64,000 bases of DNA from Kineosporia succinea (GCF_030811555.1 NZ_JAUSQZ010000001.1:5019241-5083240), one strand, 5' to 3'. Shown: positions 33,962-43,626, numbered from the stretch's first letter. The notes: a model not told the origin generated them from the letters alone. Program-made: numbers and translations.

Positions 33962-35815
33962 CTATTTCGACGGGGTGACGACTGCGGCGGCGCCGCCGCC
34001 ACGGCGGGTGGGTTCGGCGGCGGCGACCAGCTTCGGGCCCCGGGTGCCGGGCCTGGACTGCTTGCCGTGGTGGCCGGGGCCGTTGTCCGGGAACTGGATT
34101 GCGGTAGCGGCGCCGATCTCCGCAGTTGACTTGAGGGCGTGGCCGAGTGAGGTCAGGCCGGCGCCGGTGGGGCCGTCGGTGATCGCGGGTTCGGCGTCGG
34201 CGGTGGCTCCGTTGCGCGACGACAGGCGGGGCGCGGCGATCGCGTCGACCAGGGAGAGGTCGCGGTCGAGGTGGCCCACCGCCACCTGCAGCACCGTGGT
34301 GATGATCGTGGCGCCGCCGGGGGAGCCCAGGGCCAGGTAGGGGTCGCCGTCCCGGAACAGGATCGTGGGGGAGATGGACGAGCGGGGGCGCTTGCCGGCG
34401 GCGGGCAGGTTGGGGTCGGGCACGCCCGCGGTCAGGGGCACGAAGTTGAAGTCGGTGAGCTCGTTGTTGAGCAGGAATCCGTAGCCCGGAACGGTGATGC
34501 CCGAGCCGCCGGTCTGCTCGATGGTCAGGGTGTACGCCGCGACGTTGCCCCACCTGTCGGCCACGGTCAGGTGCGTGGTGCCGTGGTCGTCGCGGGCGGC
34601 TTCCTGCGTGACGGAAGGCTTCTGCGCGCAGGCGTCGTAGTCGCCGTCGGGTGAGCCGAACGGGATCGGGCGGGGCGCGGCCTTGTCCGGGTCGAAGAGC
34701 TGGCAGGCCCGCTCGGCGGCGTAGCCCTGCGAGATCAGCTCGGCGACCGGGGTGCCCGCGCCGTCACCGACGTAGCGGTTGCGGTCGGCGAACGCCGTGG
34801 CGCTGGCCTCGGCGACGCGGTGCAGGTAGTCGACGTCCGAGAGGTCTCCCAGGTCTCCGGGGTACTCCTCGAGCAGGTTCAGGGCCTCGGCCACCGCGAT
34901 GCCGCCGGACGAGGGGACCGGCATGCCGAACACCGTGAGGTCTTCGTACTCGCTGCGCACCGGCTTCTTCACCAGCGCCTCGTAGGCCTTGAGGTCCTTG
35001 GCGGTGACGAGACCCGGATAGACGCTCGTGCCGTCGGAGGTCTGCGGGGCAGAGGCGGTTTCGACCAGGGCCTCACCGATCTCACCGCGGTAGAGCGCCT
35101 TCACCCCCTGGCGGCGCAGAATGCCGTAGGTCCTGGCCAGATCCGGGTTCTTCAGCACCGAACCGACCGCCGGCACCGACCCGCCCGGCAGGTAGAGCTT
35201 CGCCGTGGCCGGGAACTTCGCGAACCGGGTGGCGTTGGCGCTGGTCTGCTGGGCGAAGGTCTCGTCGACCACGAACCCCCGCTCGGCCAGGCGCTGCGCC
35301 GGGGCCAGCAGTTGGTCGAGGCCCTGGGTGCCGAACTTCTTCGCCGCCTTGTCCCATAGCGCGGGCGTGCCCGGAACCCCCACCGACAGGCCGGAGCTGA
35401 CCACGGTGCCGAAGTCGAGCGCGGTGCCGTCGGCCTTCTGGAACACCGTGGGGGTGAAGGCCTTCGGGGCGGTCTCACGCCCGTCGATCGTGCTGACCCT
35501 GTGCCTGCGCGCGTCGTAGTAGACCAGGAACCCGCCTCCGCCGATGCCCGAGGAGTACGGCTCGGTGACGCCCAGCGCGGCGGCCGTGGCGATCGCGGCG
35601 TCGGCCGCGTTCCCGCCCCGGCGCAGGACCTCCAGGCCGATCGCCGTGGCGTCGGCGTCGACACTGGCCACGGCCCCGCCGTGACCGACGGCCTCGGCCT
35701 GTTTCGGGGGAGGAGCCACGGAACCGCTGGGGCTGGAGGCCATCAACAGCGGTCCGCAGACCGCGAGGGCCCCGAGAGCGGCGAAGCGCCGTGCGGTGGT
35801 TCTGGTCTCGAGCAT
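33962..35815 (-). CDS. ggt: Gamma-glutamyltransferase (secreted)
   Basis: This enzyme cleaves gamma-glutamyl bonds of glutathione and similar compounds outside the membrane and self-processes into two subunits. 617 residues with an N-terminal signal peptide (FAALGALAVCGPLLMASS). Key parts: VLRRGGNAADAAIATAAALGVTEPYSSGIGGGGF, the processing and nucleophile motif HGTTHLTVAD (T413), and GSGITVPGYGFLLNNELTDF. SSGG near 302-305 matches the oxyanion region (PSSGG). The ATG has GGGGAG upstream. It stands alone between two hairpins and an MFS gene. Confidence 0.94.
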   Translation of the reverse strand: MLETRTTARRFAALGALAVCGPLLMASSPSGSVAPPPKQAEAVGHGGAVASVDADATAIGLEVLRRGGNAADAAIATAAALGVTEPYSSGIGGGGFLVYYDARRHRVSTIDGRETAPKAFTPTVFQKADGTALDFGTVVSSGLSVGVPGTPALWDKAAKKFGTQGLDQLLAPAQRLAERGFVVDETFAQQTSANATRFAKFPATAKLYLPGGSVPAVGSVLKNPDLARTYGILRRQGVKALYRGEIGEALVETASAPQTSDGTSVYPGLVTAKDLKAYEALVKKPVRSEYEDLTVFGMPVPSSGGIAVAEALNLLEEYPGDLGDLSDVDYLHRVAEASATAFADRNRYVGDGAGTPVAELISQGYAAERACQLFDPDKAAPRPIPFGSPDGDYDACAQKPSVTQEAARDDHGTTHLTVADRWGNVAAYTLTIEQTGGSGITVPGYGFLLNNELTDFNFVPLTAGVPDPNLPAAGKRPRSSISPTILFRDGDPYLALGSPGGATIITTVLQVAVGHLDRDLSLVDAIAAPRLSSRNGATADAEPAITDGPTGAGLTSLGHALKSTAEIGAATAIQFPDNGPGHHGKQSRPGTRGPKLVAAAEPTRRGGGAAAVVTPSK

Positions 35816-35927
35816 GGACGACTCTCCCCTGACCGACGGGTGCGCGAACCGCCGATGTTACCCCGATCACAACGATGGGCGCGGTGACCGCCCGAGGCGA
35901 CCACCGCGTCCGTCATGATCGAAAGCC

Positions 35928-37355
35928 CTAGACCGGGACCGCCTCGGCGAGCTCCTCGGCGTCGGCCACCCGCTGCCGCACCACGAACGCCAGGCCGATG
36001 TTGACCGCCGCGAACGCCGCGGCCACCAGGATGCCCCGGTGGAACGCGTCGACCAGCGCGGTCTGCGGGTCGGCACCCTCGGCCAGACGGCTGTTGGCCA
36101 GCGACGTCGACAGCGTGTTGACGATCGCCAGACCCAGCACGCCACCCACCTGGTAGCCCGCCGAGACCAGGCCCGAGGCCGCCCCGGCGTCGTTGTGGTC
36201 GACCTCGGACACCGCCGAGATCTGGCCCGGCACACCGATCCACATGATCCCGAAGCCGAACAGCAGGAACCCGGGCAGGAGCTCGAGCGCGTAGCTGCCC
36301 GTGGCCCCGGCCGTGGTGAGCAGCAGCAGGCCGATCACGCTCATCACCGCACCCGCGAGATGCACCGGCCGGGTACCGATCCGGGTGACCAGGGTGGACG
36401 CGATCGTGGCGCCGGCGATGGCCGCGAAACCCATCGGCAGGAACTGCACGCCGGTCTCGATCGCCGAGGCCCCGCGCACCTGCTGCAGGAAGATGGCGGC
36501 CAGGAAGAACATCGACAGGAACGCCGCACCGTTCAGGCCCAGCTGCACGGTCGAACCGCTGAGCGACCGTGAGCGGAACATCCGCAACGGCACCAGCGGG
36601 GCGGCGGAACGGGCCTCGGCCCAGACAAATCCGGCCAGCAGCACCACCGCGGCACCCAGCGAGCCGAGGACCTCCGGATCGCTCCAGCCGAGCGGTTCGG
36701 CCCGGATCACACCGAAGATCAGGGCCAGCACACCGGTCGTGGCCAGCAGCGCGCCGAGTGCGTCGAAAGTGCGCCGCCCGCCCTCGGGTTCGACCTTGCT
36801 CTCGGTCACGATCATCGGGGCGATCACGACCAGCGCGATCGCGACCGGCACGTTGACGAAGAACACCCAGCGCCAGCTCGCCCCGTCGACCAGGAACCCG
36901 CCCGCGACCACACCGAGCGTGCCGCCCAGACCGGCCAGGCCACCCCAGACACCGAGCGCGATGTTGCGGTCCCGGCCCGGCGGGAAGGTCACCGTGAGAA
37001 TGGAAAGCGCTGCGGGGGAGAGCATCGCGCCACCCAGACCCTGAACGGCCCGGATCGCGATCAGTGCGCCCTGTGAGTCGGCGAGACCACCGGCGAGCGA
37101 GGCCAGGCCGAACACCACCAGGCCGGCGACGAAGAGCCGGCGGCGCCCGAGCAGGTCGGCCGCCCGCCCGCCGAGCAGCAGGAACCCGCCGAACACCAGG
37201 GTGTACGCGCTCACCACCCACTGCAGGTTGTCGGCGCTGAAGCCGAGGTCGGTCTGCAGGTCGGGCAGGGCGACGTTCACGATCGTGACGTCGAGAACGA
37301 CCATGAACTGGGCCAGGGCCAGCACGGTCAGGGTCGACCAAGGACTACGCCTCAT
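35928..37355 (-). CDS. DHA2-family MFS drug exporter
   Basis: A 14-TM exporter of 475 residues with LDVTIVNVALPDLQTDL in TM1, GRAADLLGRRRLFV (motif A), LQGLGGAMLSPAALSIL, and SWRWVFFVNVPVAI. The ATG at 37355 has GAGAGG nine bases upstream; a frame reaching 37925 runs through the divergent TetR gene and is rejected. It is the likely target of the TetR regulator across a 123-bp gap holding three TACATGTA palindromes. Confidence 0.93.
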   Translation of the reverse strand: MRRSPWSTLTVLALAQFMVVLDVTIVNVALPDLQTDLGFSADNLQWVVSAYTLVFGGFLLLGGRAADLLGRRRLFVAGLVVFGLASLAGGLADSQGALIAIRAVQGLGGAMLSPAALSILTVTFPPGRDRNIALGVWGGLAGLGGTLGVVAGGFLVDGASWRWVFFVNVPVAIALVVIAPMIVTESKVEPEGGRRTFDALGALLATTGVLALIFGVIRAEPLGWSDPEVLGSLGAAVVLLAGFVWAEARSAAPLVPLRMFRSRSLSGSTVQLGLNGAAFLSMFFLAAIFLQQVRGASAIETGVQFLPMGFAAIAGATIASTLVTRIGTRPVHLAGAVMSVIGLLLLTTAGATGSYALELLPGFLLFGFGIMWIGVPGQISAVSEVDHNDAGAASGLVSAGYQVGGVLGLAIVNTLSTSLANSRLAEGADPQTALVDAFHRGILVAAAFAAVNIGLAFVVRQRVADAEELAEAVPV

Positions 37356-37380
37356 GGCGTCATACCTCTCTAGGGGAATC

Positions 37381-37434
37381 CTGTACGGCGTACATGTACG
37401 ACATACATGTACGACATACATGTACCGCGTACAG
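37381..37434. promoter_or_regulatory. Symmetric operator array with three TACATGTA palindromes
   Basis: Palindromic cores GTACATGTAC (37390-37399) and ATACATGTAC (37403-37412, 37416-37425) recur every 13 bp. CTGTACG and CGTACAG cap the two ends, so the 54-bp array is symmetric about 37407.5, the centre of the middle core. It lies between the divergent MFS and TetR genes. It is probably the TetR operator. Confidence 0.85.
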
Positions 37435-37465
37435 GCAGCCCCTGGCAAGCCCCACCTGTACACGG

Positions 37466-37471
37466 TAAAGT
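37466..37471 (+). promoter_or_regulatory. -10 box (TAAAGT) of a leaderless TetR transcript
   Basis: TAAAGT ends seven bases before the GTG start of the TetR gene, the spacing expected when transcription starts at the G of the start codon. No Shine-Dalgarno precedes that GTG. Confidence 0.6.
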
Positions 37472-37478
37472 CGACGTC

Positions 37479-38165
37479 GTGGCTGGTAAGAGGAGCACGA
37501 CCAAGGAACGGCTGAGCCGCGAGACGATCGTTGCCTCGGCCCTGGCGCTCGCCGACGCCGAGGGGATCGGGGCGGTCACGATCCGGCGCCTGGCCACCGA
37601 CCACGGCGTCACCCCGATGGCCCTGTACTGGCACTTCAAGGACAAGGAGGCCCTGCTCGACGGCCTGGTCGAGCACGTGCTCGACGAGATCAGGACCCCG
37701 TCCTGGCCGGAGAGCGACCTGCCGCCGTGGGACGTGCGGGTGCGTCAGTGCTGCGAGGCGATCCTCGAGGGTCTGGCCCGGCACCCGGAGGTCGCCGACC
37801 TGGTGCACCACCGGTTCATGGGCTGCGCGGCCGGTCTCGACCTGGCCGAGCTGACCTTCGCCGCGCTGCGCGAGGGCGGGTTCGACGACGAGCAGATGAG
37901 CGACATCGGCGTGCACGCGCTGCACACGCTGGTCATGCTCGTGACGATGGAGCCGGGCGAGAACGCGGTGATCTACTCGGCCGACGAGGTGGCCCGGCGC
38001 ACCCGCGAGAAGCGCGCCAGCCTCGAGGCTCTCGAGCCCGGGCGCTACCCGACCATCATCTACTGCGCGCCGTCCCTGGTGAGCAAGACCGTGAACCGGC
38101 GCTACCAGAACACCGGCCTGGAGATCCTCATCCAGGGCATCCGGGCGCTGCAGGCCCAGCTGTAG
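37479..38165 (+). CDS. TetR-family transcriptional regulator
   Basis: 228 residues with the TetR HTH: LSRETIVASALALADAEGIGAVTIRRLATDHGVTPMALYWHFKDKEALLDGLVEHVLDEI. The C-terminal domain is helical with no identifiable ligand. The GTG start fits a leaderless message; an ATG at 37407 would begin inside the operator array. It probably controls the divergent DHA2 exporter and itself through the TACATGTA array. Confidence 0.92.
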   Translation: MAGKRSTTKERLSRETIVASALALADAEGIGAVTIRRLATDHGVTPMALYWHFKDKEALLDGLVEHVLDEIRTPSWPESDLPPWDVRVRQCCEAILEGLARHPEVADLVHHRFMGCAAGLDLAELTFAALREGGFDDEQMSDIGVHALHTLVMLVTMEPGENAVIYSADEVARRTREKRASLEALEPGRYPTIIYCAPSLVSKTVNRRYQNTGLEILIQGIRALQAQL

Positions 38166-38183
38166 CCGCCGCCGAAAGACGGC

Positions 38184-38981
38184 CTAGCCGAACGTGTACC
38201 AGGCCTCGGCCTCACGCAGGCCGAGCGACTCGTAGAGCGGGCGGCCCATCGCGCTGGTCTGCAGGCAGGCCACCCGGGCGCCGCGGTCCAGGCCGTCTTC
38301 CAGGGCGGTCCCGGTCAGTGCCCGGCCGACCCCGCGGCCCCGCGCCGACGGGACCACGGCGATGTTGAACACGCTCAGCGCACCGTCTTCGGTGATCGTC
38401 GCCATCCCCGTGCCGACCGCCGTGCCCTCGTCGGAGAACGCCAGGTAGCCGGTGAAACCGGGCACGTCCAGCACCGGGCCGCCCATCAGGGTGCCGAAAA
38501 CCCCCTCCGGCGTCTCGAACCCCTGCGTGAGGACGCGCGTGTACTCCTCCCAGCGGTCGGCACCGACCGCTTCCACGCCGACCCGTGAGGTCTCGCCCAG
38601 CACCAGATCGTCCGCGGCCGCGACCATGAACACCGGCCGGCTCAGCGTGTGCAGCCCGAGACCGGCTGCCAGCTCGGTGATCTCCGGCCCCGGATCGGTG
38701 CGGAACTCCATGCCCCAGGGCAGACCGGTCGCCCGCAGTGCCGAAGCCGCCGCGACCACGTCGTCCTTCGTGGGCGTGCGTCCCATCGCCATCACGTAGT
38801 TCAGTGACGCCAGCTTCGCCCCGGTGGTCACGGCCACCGCGTCGCCGAACCGCTGCGCCGACCCGGAGGGCGTCACCGCGCCCAGGGTCTCGATCGCCCG
38901 TGCGAAGCCCGAAACCGCCTGGTCCACCATCAGCTCCGCCCGCGAGGCCACACGGGCACCCGTCACACCGGCACCCGTCAC
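38184..38981 (-). CDS. GNAT-family N-acetyltransferase
   Basis: 265 residues. The C-terminal half has the acetyl-CoA-binding signature VVPSARGRGVGRALT followed by LQTSAMGRPLYESLGL. The N-terminal half looks like a second, degenerate GNAT-type domain. The acceptor substrate is unknown. Its GTG overlaps the stop of the HelD-family gene as GTGA, with GGAGGT six bases upstream, so the two are translationally coupled. Confidence 0.88.
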   Translation of the reverse strand: MTGAGVTGARVASRAELMVDQAVSGFARAIETLGAVTPSGSAQRFGDAVAVTTGAKLASLNYVMAMGRTPTKDDVVAAASALRATGLPWGMEFRTDPGPEITELAAGLGLHTLSRPVFMVAAADDLVLGETSRVGVEAVGADRWEEYTRVLTQGFETPEGVFGTLMGGPVLDVPGFTGYLAFSDEGTAVGTGMATITEDGALSVFNIAVVPSARGRGVGRALTGTALEDGLDRGARVACLQTSAMGRPLYESLGLREAEAWYTFG

Positions 38982-41038
38982 GCCAGCACCTCCGGAAGGT
39001 CCTGCTCGTGCACCACCGTGAGGCCGGTGACCGCACGCGTCAGCACCACGTACAGCCGCCGCAGCCCGGTGCGCTCGTCGGGCTCCTCGGCCGCGATCTG
39101 CGTGGGCTCCAGCACGATCACCCAGTCGTACTCCAGGCCCTTCGCGGTCGTGGCCGGCACCACGCTGACCCGCAGGGACAGCGGGTCCTCGGCCTGGGCG
39201 TCACCGTCGGACGAAGCCCCGTGCGGCCCCAGCACCGAATGCTCGATCCCGCTGTCGCGCAACCGCTTCGCCGTCTCCGGCACCAGCGAGTCGGGCACGA
39301 TCAGCCCGATCGACCCGAGTTCGGTCAGCGCGTCCCGCACCGCCCGCTCCACCTCGGCCCAGCGCTCGTCCGAGCGCACCACCCGCAGACTGCCCGGGGA
39401 GTCACGCACCGACGTCGGCGCGTTCAGCCCCGGCGCGATCGACGGGAGAAGCCTTGCCGCGTAACGGATCACGGCGTCGGGCACGCGGAACCCCCGGTCC
39501 AGCTCGTCGATCACCGCACCGACCTGCCCGAGGTGCTCCAGCGTCACCTCCCACGACGGTGTCGCCCACGGCGTGGTTCCCTGCGCGATGTCACCCAGCA
39601 CCGTCATCGAGCCGGTCGAGCAGCGCCGCCCCACCGCCCGCAGCTGCATCGGCGACAGGTCCTGCGCCTCGTCCAGCACCACGTGACCCATGCTCGGCGA
39701 CCGCCGCGTCAGGTCGGTCAGCTCGTCGAGCAGCACCGCGTCGGCCGGGCTCCACCTCACCGAACCGGCCGTGCGCGGGGGCTTCTCCCACAGCAGCATC
39801 TTCTGCTCGTCGTCGGTCAGGATCCCGGAAGCGTGCTCGGCCAGAACCGCCGGCTGGGAGAACAGCCGGTGCAGCATCTTCTTCGGGTCGACCGCCGGCC
39901 ACACCGCGTCCGCGTACTTCTTCACCTCGCGACCGCGGGCCACCGCGTCCTGCACCCGGTCGTCCGGCGAGTCCCCGGCCGCCTCCATCAGCAGCAGCAC
40001 GGCGTGCGCGATCCGGTGCGGCAGCATGTCTTTCGCCGCCGAGTAGCGCACCCCGCGGTTCCGCAGCTCTTCCACGATCTCGGCCAGCTCGTACGCCGGC
40101 ACCCGCCACTTGTTCGCACCCCGGGGCACCACGAGCGCCTCGGTCGGCTTCGTGACCCCGGCCCACACCGCCCGCCGCAGCACCTCGGCCATCCGGGCGT
40201 CACCCTTCAGCCCGGTGACCGCCGAGGTGTCGGAACCCCTGACCGTCAGCAGGGTCTCGGCCCCACCGGGCGACGTGATCACCAGCTGCTCGACCGTGGC
40301 GTGCCGCACCTGCGCCTCGCCGAGGCTGGGCAGCACCGCGTTGACGTGCTCGAGGAACGACTCGTTGGGCCCGACCACCAGCACCCCCGAGCGGGCCAGG
40401 CGCTCCCGGAACGCGTACAGCAGCCAGGCCGCGCGGTGCAGGCCGACGGCTGTCTTCCCGGTGCCCGGCGCTCCCTGGATACAGACCGACGTCTCCACGT
40501 CGGCGCGCACGATGACGTCCTGCTCGGGCTGGATCGTGGCCACGATGTCGCGCATCGGACCGGCGCGCGGCCGTTCGATCTCGTGCGCCAGGATCTGGCT
40601 CCTGGTGTCGTCCGAGGCCGGGTCGGTCAGCACCTCGTCCTCGTAGGCGGTGATCTCGCCGCGCTCGATGCCGAACCGGCGGCGCTTGGCCACGCCCATC
40701 CGCTCGTTGCGCCCGGCCTGGTAGAACGCCTTGGAGACCTCGGCGCGCCAGTCGATGACGACCGGGTCGCCCTTCGGGTCGGCCACGTGCCGCCGGCCGA
40801 TGTACCAGCGGTTGCCGTCGTCGTGGTCGGTGCGGCCGAAGAACAGCGTCGTGCCCGGGTCGTCGATCAGGGCCTGCGCGCGATGGTGGAGGGCGGCGCT
40901 CAGGTACTCCGCGGAGACCTCGTTGCCCCCCTGGACCTCGAGCGAAAGCACCTGCTGGCGCATGTGTTCCAGGTCGGCGCGGGCCCGGGCGAGGTACGCC
41001 TGCTCCGAACCGAGGACGTCATCAATGGCAGCAGACAC
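38978..41038 (-). CDS. HelD-family (UvrD-like) RNA polymerase-associated motor ATPase
   Basis: 686 residues. The N-terminal coiled-coil arm (SEQAYLARARADLEHMRQQVL) and the HelD hallmark TLFFGRTDHDDGNRWYIGRRHVAD...VVIDWRAEVSKAFYQA precede SF1 motifs: Walker A GAPGTGKTAVGLHR, motif II VVLDEAQDLS, motif III GDIAQGT, motif IV-VI SLRVSVVPATTAKGLEYDWVIV and LYVVLTRAV. HelD/HelR proteins release stalled or rifampicin-bound RNA polymerase. The GTG start has AGGTG seven bases upstream; longer frames to 41578 cross a terminator-like hairpin. Confidence 0.85.
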   Translation of the reverse strand: MSAAIDDVLGSEQAYLARARADLEHMRQQVLSLEVQGGNEVSAEYLSAALHHRAQALIDDPGTTLFFGRTDHDDGNRWYIGRRHVADPKGDPVVIDWRAEVSKAFYQAGRNERMGVAKRRRFGIERGEITAYEDEVLTDPASDDTRSQILAHEIERPRAGPMRDIVATIQPEQDVIVRADVETSVCIQGAPGTGKTAVGLHRAAWLLYAFRERLARSGVLVVGPNESFLEHVNAVLPSLGEAQVRHATVEQLVITSPGGAETLLTVRGSDTSAVTGLKGDARMAEVLRRAVWAGVTKPTEALVVPRGANKWRVPAYELAEIVEELRNRGVRYSAAKDMLPHRIAHAVLLLMEAAGDSPDDRVQDAVARGREVKKYADAVWPAVDPKKMLHRLFSQPAVLAEHASGILTDDEQKMLLWEKPPRTAGSVRWSPADAVLLDELTDLTRRSPSMGHVVLDEAQDLSPMQLRAVGRRCSTGSMTVLGDIAQGTTPWATPSWEVTLEHLGQVGAVIDELDRGFRVPDAVIRYAARLLPSIAPGLNAPTSVRDSPGSLRVVRSDERWAEVERAVRDALTELGSIGLIVPDSLVPETAKRLRDSGIEHSVLGPHGASSDGDAQAEDPLSLRVSVVPATTAKGLEYDWVIVLEPTQIAAEEPDERTGLRRLYVVLTRAVTGLTVVHEQDLPEVLA

Positions 41039-41084
41039 GAGGGGGCACCTTACTCCCCGTTCACGGTCGAGTCGAACGAATAAG

Positions 41085-41142
41085 GGCCTGTCCCGCGAGT
41101 CATCACCTGCTGCAGGGCACCCGGTGCACCACGGGGCAGGCC
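41085..41142 (-). terminator. Hairpin directly after hrpB
   Basis: GGCCTGTCCCG (41085-41095) and CGGGGCAGGCC (41132-41142) form an 11-bp stem with one wobble; a smaller hairpin can form in the loop. It starts at the base next to the hrpB stop codon and separates that operon from the HelD-family gene. Confidence 0.65.
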
Positions 41143-43626
41143 TTAACGCTTCGTCCTGCGCGTCGGCGTCGCCACGGTCGGGTCGTCGGGCCACGGGTGC
41201 TTCGGGTACCGCCCGCGCATCTCGGAACGCACCCCCGGATAGGCGTTCTGCCAGAACGACTCCAGGTCGGCGGTCACCGCGAGCGTCCGGCCCGCCGGTG
41301 AGAGCAGGTGCAGCACCACCGGCACGCGACCGTGCGCGATCCGGGGCACCGCCGGCCAGCCGAACACCTCCTGCAGTTTCACCGCGAGCACCGGGTCCGC
41401 CGGGTCGTTCAGGTCGCCGGAGTAGGTGAGGGTGATGTTGGAGGAACTGGGGACGGTGATGCGCTCGGGTGCCAGGGTGTCCAGTTCGCGGACGGCCCGG
41501 TGGTCGAGCAGCCCGCGCAGGGCCTGCACCAGGTCGAGGCGCTGCAGGTCGGAACGGCGGCGGGCGGTCAGCAGCCACTCCTGTGCCCGTTCGAGCAGCG
41601 CGGCGTCGGACACGTCGGGCCAGGAGTCGCCCAGCGCCCTGTGCAGCAGGGCGAGGCGCGACCGGAGGCTGACCGCCCCCGGGCTCCAGCGCAGCAGGCC
41701 GAGGCCTTCCTTCTCCAGCCCCTCCCGCAGAGCATCGTGCAGCTGGTCGGGCGCCGGGTTCTTCAGCGGGCGCTCGGTCAGCACGATCGCCCCGAGCCGG
41801 TCGCGCTGCCGGGCCACGACGTCCCCGTTCTCCCAGACCACCTCGTCGACGGTGGTCAGCAGGTCCTCGCCGGACTCCAGGGCGGTGCTCTCGTCGATCG
41901 CGGCGGCCAGCCGGATGCGTGCGGCCTGGGCCCCGGCCTGGCGCTGGGCCACCGCGACGGCGAGCCAGGTGATGCCGGTGAGACCGGAGCCGGGGGAGAG
42001 CTCGGCCCCGGTGCCGCCGGTCATGAGATAACCCCCGGTGCGTCGCAGCCGGGCGATGCGCTCGGGAAAGGCCAGCCCGGTGACGATGCCCGCGGCCAGG
42101 TCGTCGGAGATCCGAGGAGGCCGGGCCGTGACCGGGGGCACGGCCGACTCCAGCCGCCGCACCTCCTCACGCCACTTCCCCGACAGGGCGTCCGAACCCC
42201 GCAGCCTCCGCCACGCGGCGGCCAGGTCGTCGGTGCCCCCGCCCAGCGAGTCGTCGGCGAGCAGCGCCACGATCTCGGCCGCCCGCCGCGCCCCCACCCG
42301 CGTGGCCCCGTCGAGCAGGGCCCGCGCCAGCCGGGGATGCACGCCCGCCGCCACCAGCCGGGATCCCCGTGGGGTCACGCGCCCGTCGGCCCCCACCGCG
42401 CCGAGCGCCCGTAACGTCTGCGTGGCCACCGCCATCGCCGAGGCCGGCGGTTGCGAGGGCAGCGGCAGCGACGAGGGGTCGGGCGAACCCCAGACCGCGA
42501 GCGACAGCGCGAACCCGGTCAGGTCGGCCACGTCCACCTCGGGGGCGGGATGGGCGGCCAGCCGGTCGTGTTCGGCCGAGGACCAGCAGCGGTACACCGA
42601 GCCGGCCGCCTCCCGTCCGGCGCGCCCGGCCCGCTGGTGCGCCGACGACCGCGAGACCCGCACGGTGGCCAGGCCGCTCAGCCCGCGCGACAGGTCGGTG
42701 CGCGGCACCCGGGCCAGCCCGGCGTCCACCACCACGCGCACGCCGGGCACGGTCAGGCTGCTCTCGGCCACCGACGTCGCCAGCACCACCCGCCGCTGCG
42801 AGCCGGGGCGCAGGGCCGCGTCCTGGTCCTGACCGCTGAGGCGCCCGTGCAGCCGGAACACCGGCACGCCGCCCAGACGCCGGGCCACGCCCTCGATCTC
42901 ACCGGCGCCGGGCAGGAACACGAGCACGTCACCGGTGCTCTCGGCCAGGCCGCGCCGCACCACCGAGGCCACGTGGTCGAGCAGGCGCGGGTCCACGCGC
43001 AGCCCGTGCGGCGGATCGACCGATCCGGTCGGCGGGCACCACACCGTCGAGACGGGGAACAGGGGAGCGTCCGCGCCGGTGACCGGTGCGTCGCCGAGAA
43101 GCGTTGACAGGAGGGAACTGTCAGCCGTGGCCGAGGCCGCGAGCAGCCACAGGTCGGGCCGCAGCGCCGAGCGCACCTCGGCCGAGAACGCCAGCGCCAG
43201 GTCGGTGTCCAGGTGCCGTTCGTGGCACTCGTCGAGCAGGATCGCCGAAACACCGGGCAGTTCGGCGTCGTTCAGCAGCCGCCGTACGAGCAGGCCGGTG
43301 GTGACGACCTCCACCCGCGTGCGCGCGCCCACCCGCCGGTCGCCGCGCACCGCGTAACCGACGCTGTCGCCGACAGACTCACCCAGCAGCGAGGCCATGC
43401 GCCGCGCCGCCGCCCGGGCCGCGACGCGCCGGGGCTCGGCCACCACGATGCGCCCGGGAACCGCGTCGGCCAGGGCCAGCGGAACCAGGGTGGTCTTGCC
43501 GGTGCCGGGCGGCGAGACCAGCACTCCGGCGCCCGCGGTGGACAACGACGAAACCAGGTCCGGCAGGGCGGAACTGATCGGCAGCGGCCGTTCGAGCGCG
43601 CTCTCGGCGCGGCGGAGAAGGCTCAC
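41143..43626 (-). CDS. hrpB: ATP-dependent RNA helicase HrpB (DEAH type)
   Basis: 827 residues, normal for HrpB. Motif I SPPGTGKTTLVPLAL, Ia AEPRRVAARAAARRM, motif II LLDECHERHLDTD (DECH form), motif V LATSVAESSLTVPGVRVVVDAG and VI QRAGRAGREAAG are followed by the HrpB-specific C-terminal region (SSNITLTYSGDLNDPADPVLAVKLQEVFGWPAVPRIAHGRVPVVLHLLSPAGR-like stretch). Its cellular role is poorly defined in bacteria. The GTG start overlaps the upstream CBM-like gene as GTGA, so it is translated from the two-component operon. Confidence 0.94.
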   Translation of the reverse strand: MSLLRRAESALERPLPISSALPDLVSSLSTAGAGVLVSPPGTGKTTLVPLALADAVPGRIVVAEPRRVAARAAARRMASLLGESVGDSVGYAVRGDRRVGARTRVEVVTTGLLVRRLLNDAELPGVSAILLDECHERHLDTDLALAFSAEVRSALRPDLWLLAASATADSSLLSTLLGDAPVTGADAPLFPVSTVWCPPTGSVDPPHGLRVDPRLLDHVASVVRRGLAESTGDVLVFLPGAGEIEGVARRLGGVPVFRLHGRLSGQDQDAALRPGSQRRVVLATSVAESSLTVPGVRVVVDAGLARVPRTDLSRGLSGLATVRVSRSSAHQRAGRAGREAAGSVYRCWSSAEHDRLAAHPAPEVDVADLTGFALSLAVWGSPDPSSLPLPSQPPASAMAVATQTLRALGAVGADGRVTPRGSRLVAAGVHPRLARALLDGATRVGARRAAEIVALLADDSLGGGTDDLAAAWRRLRGSDALSGKWREEVRRLESAVPPVTARPPRISDDLAAGIVTGLAFPERIARLRRTGGYLMTGGTGAELSPGSGLTGITWLAVAVAQRQAGAQAARIRLAAAIDESTALESGEDLLTTVDEVVWENGDVVARQRDRLGAIVLTERPLKNPAPDQLHDALREGLEKEGLGLLRWSPGAVSLRSRLALLHRALGDSWPDVSDAALLERAQEWLLTARRRSDLQRLDLVQALRGLLDHRAVRELDTLAPERITVPSSSNITLTYSGDLNDPADPVLAVKLQEVFGWPAVPRIAHGRVPVVLHLLSPAGRTLAVTADLESFWQNAYPGVRSEMRGRYPKHPWPDDPTVATPTRRTKR

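Noticed and set aside
37407-37478. Upstream ATG start for the TetR gene at 37407
   Set aside because: It lies in the operator array, has no ribosome site and adds residues with no TetR-family match; the GTG at 37479 with its -10 box fits better.
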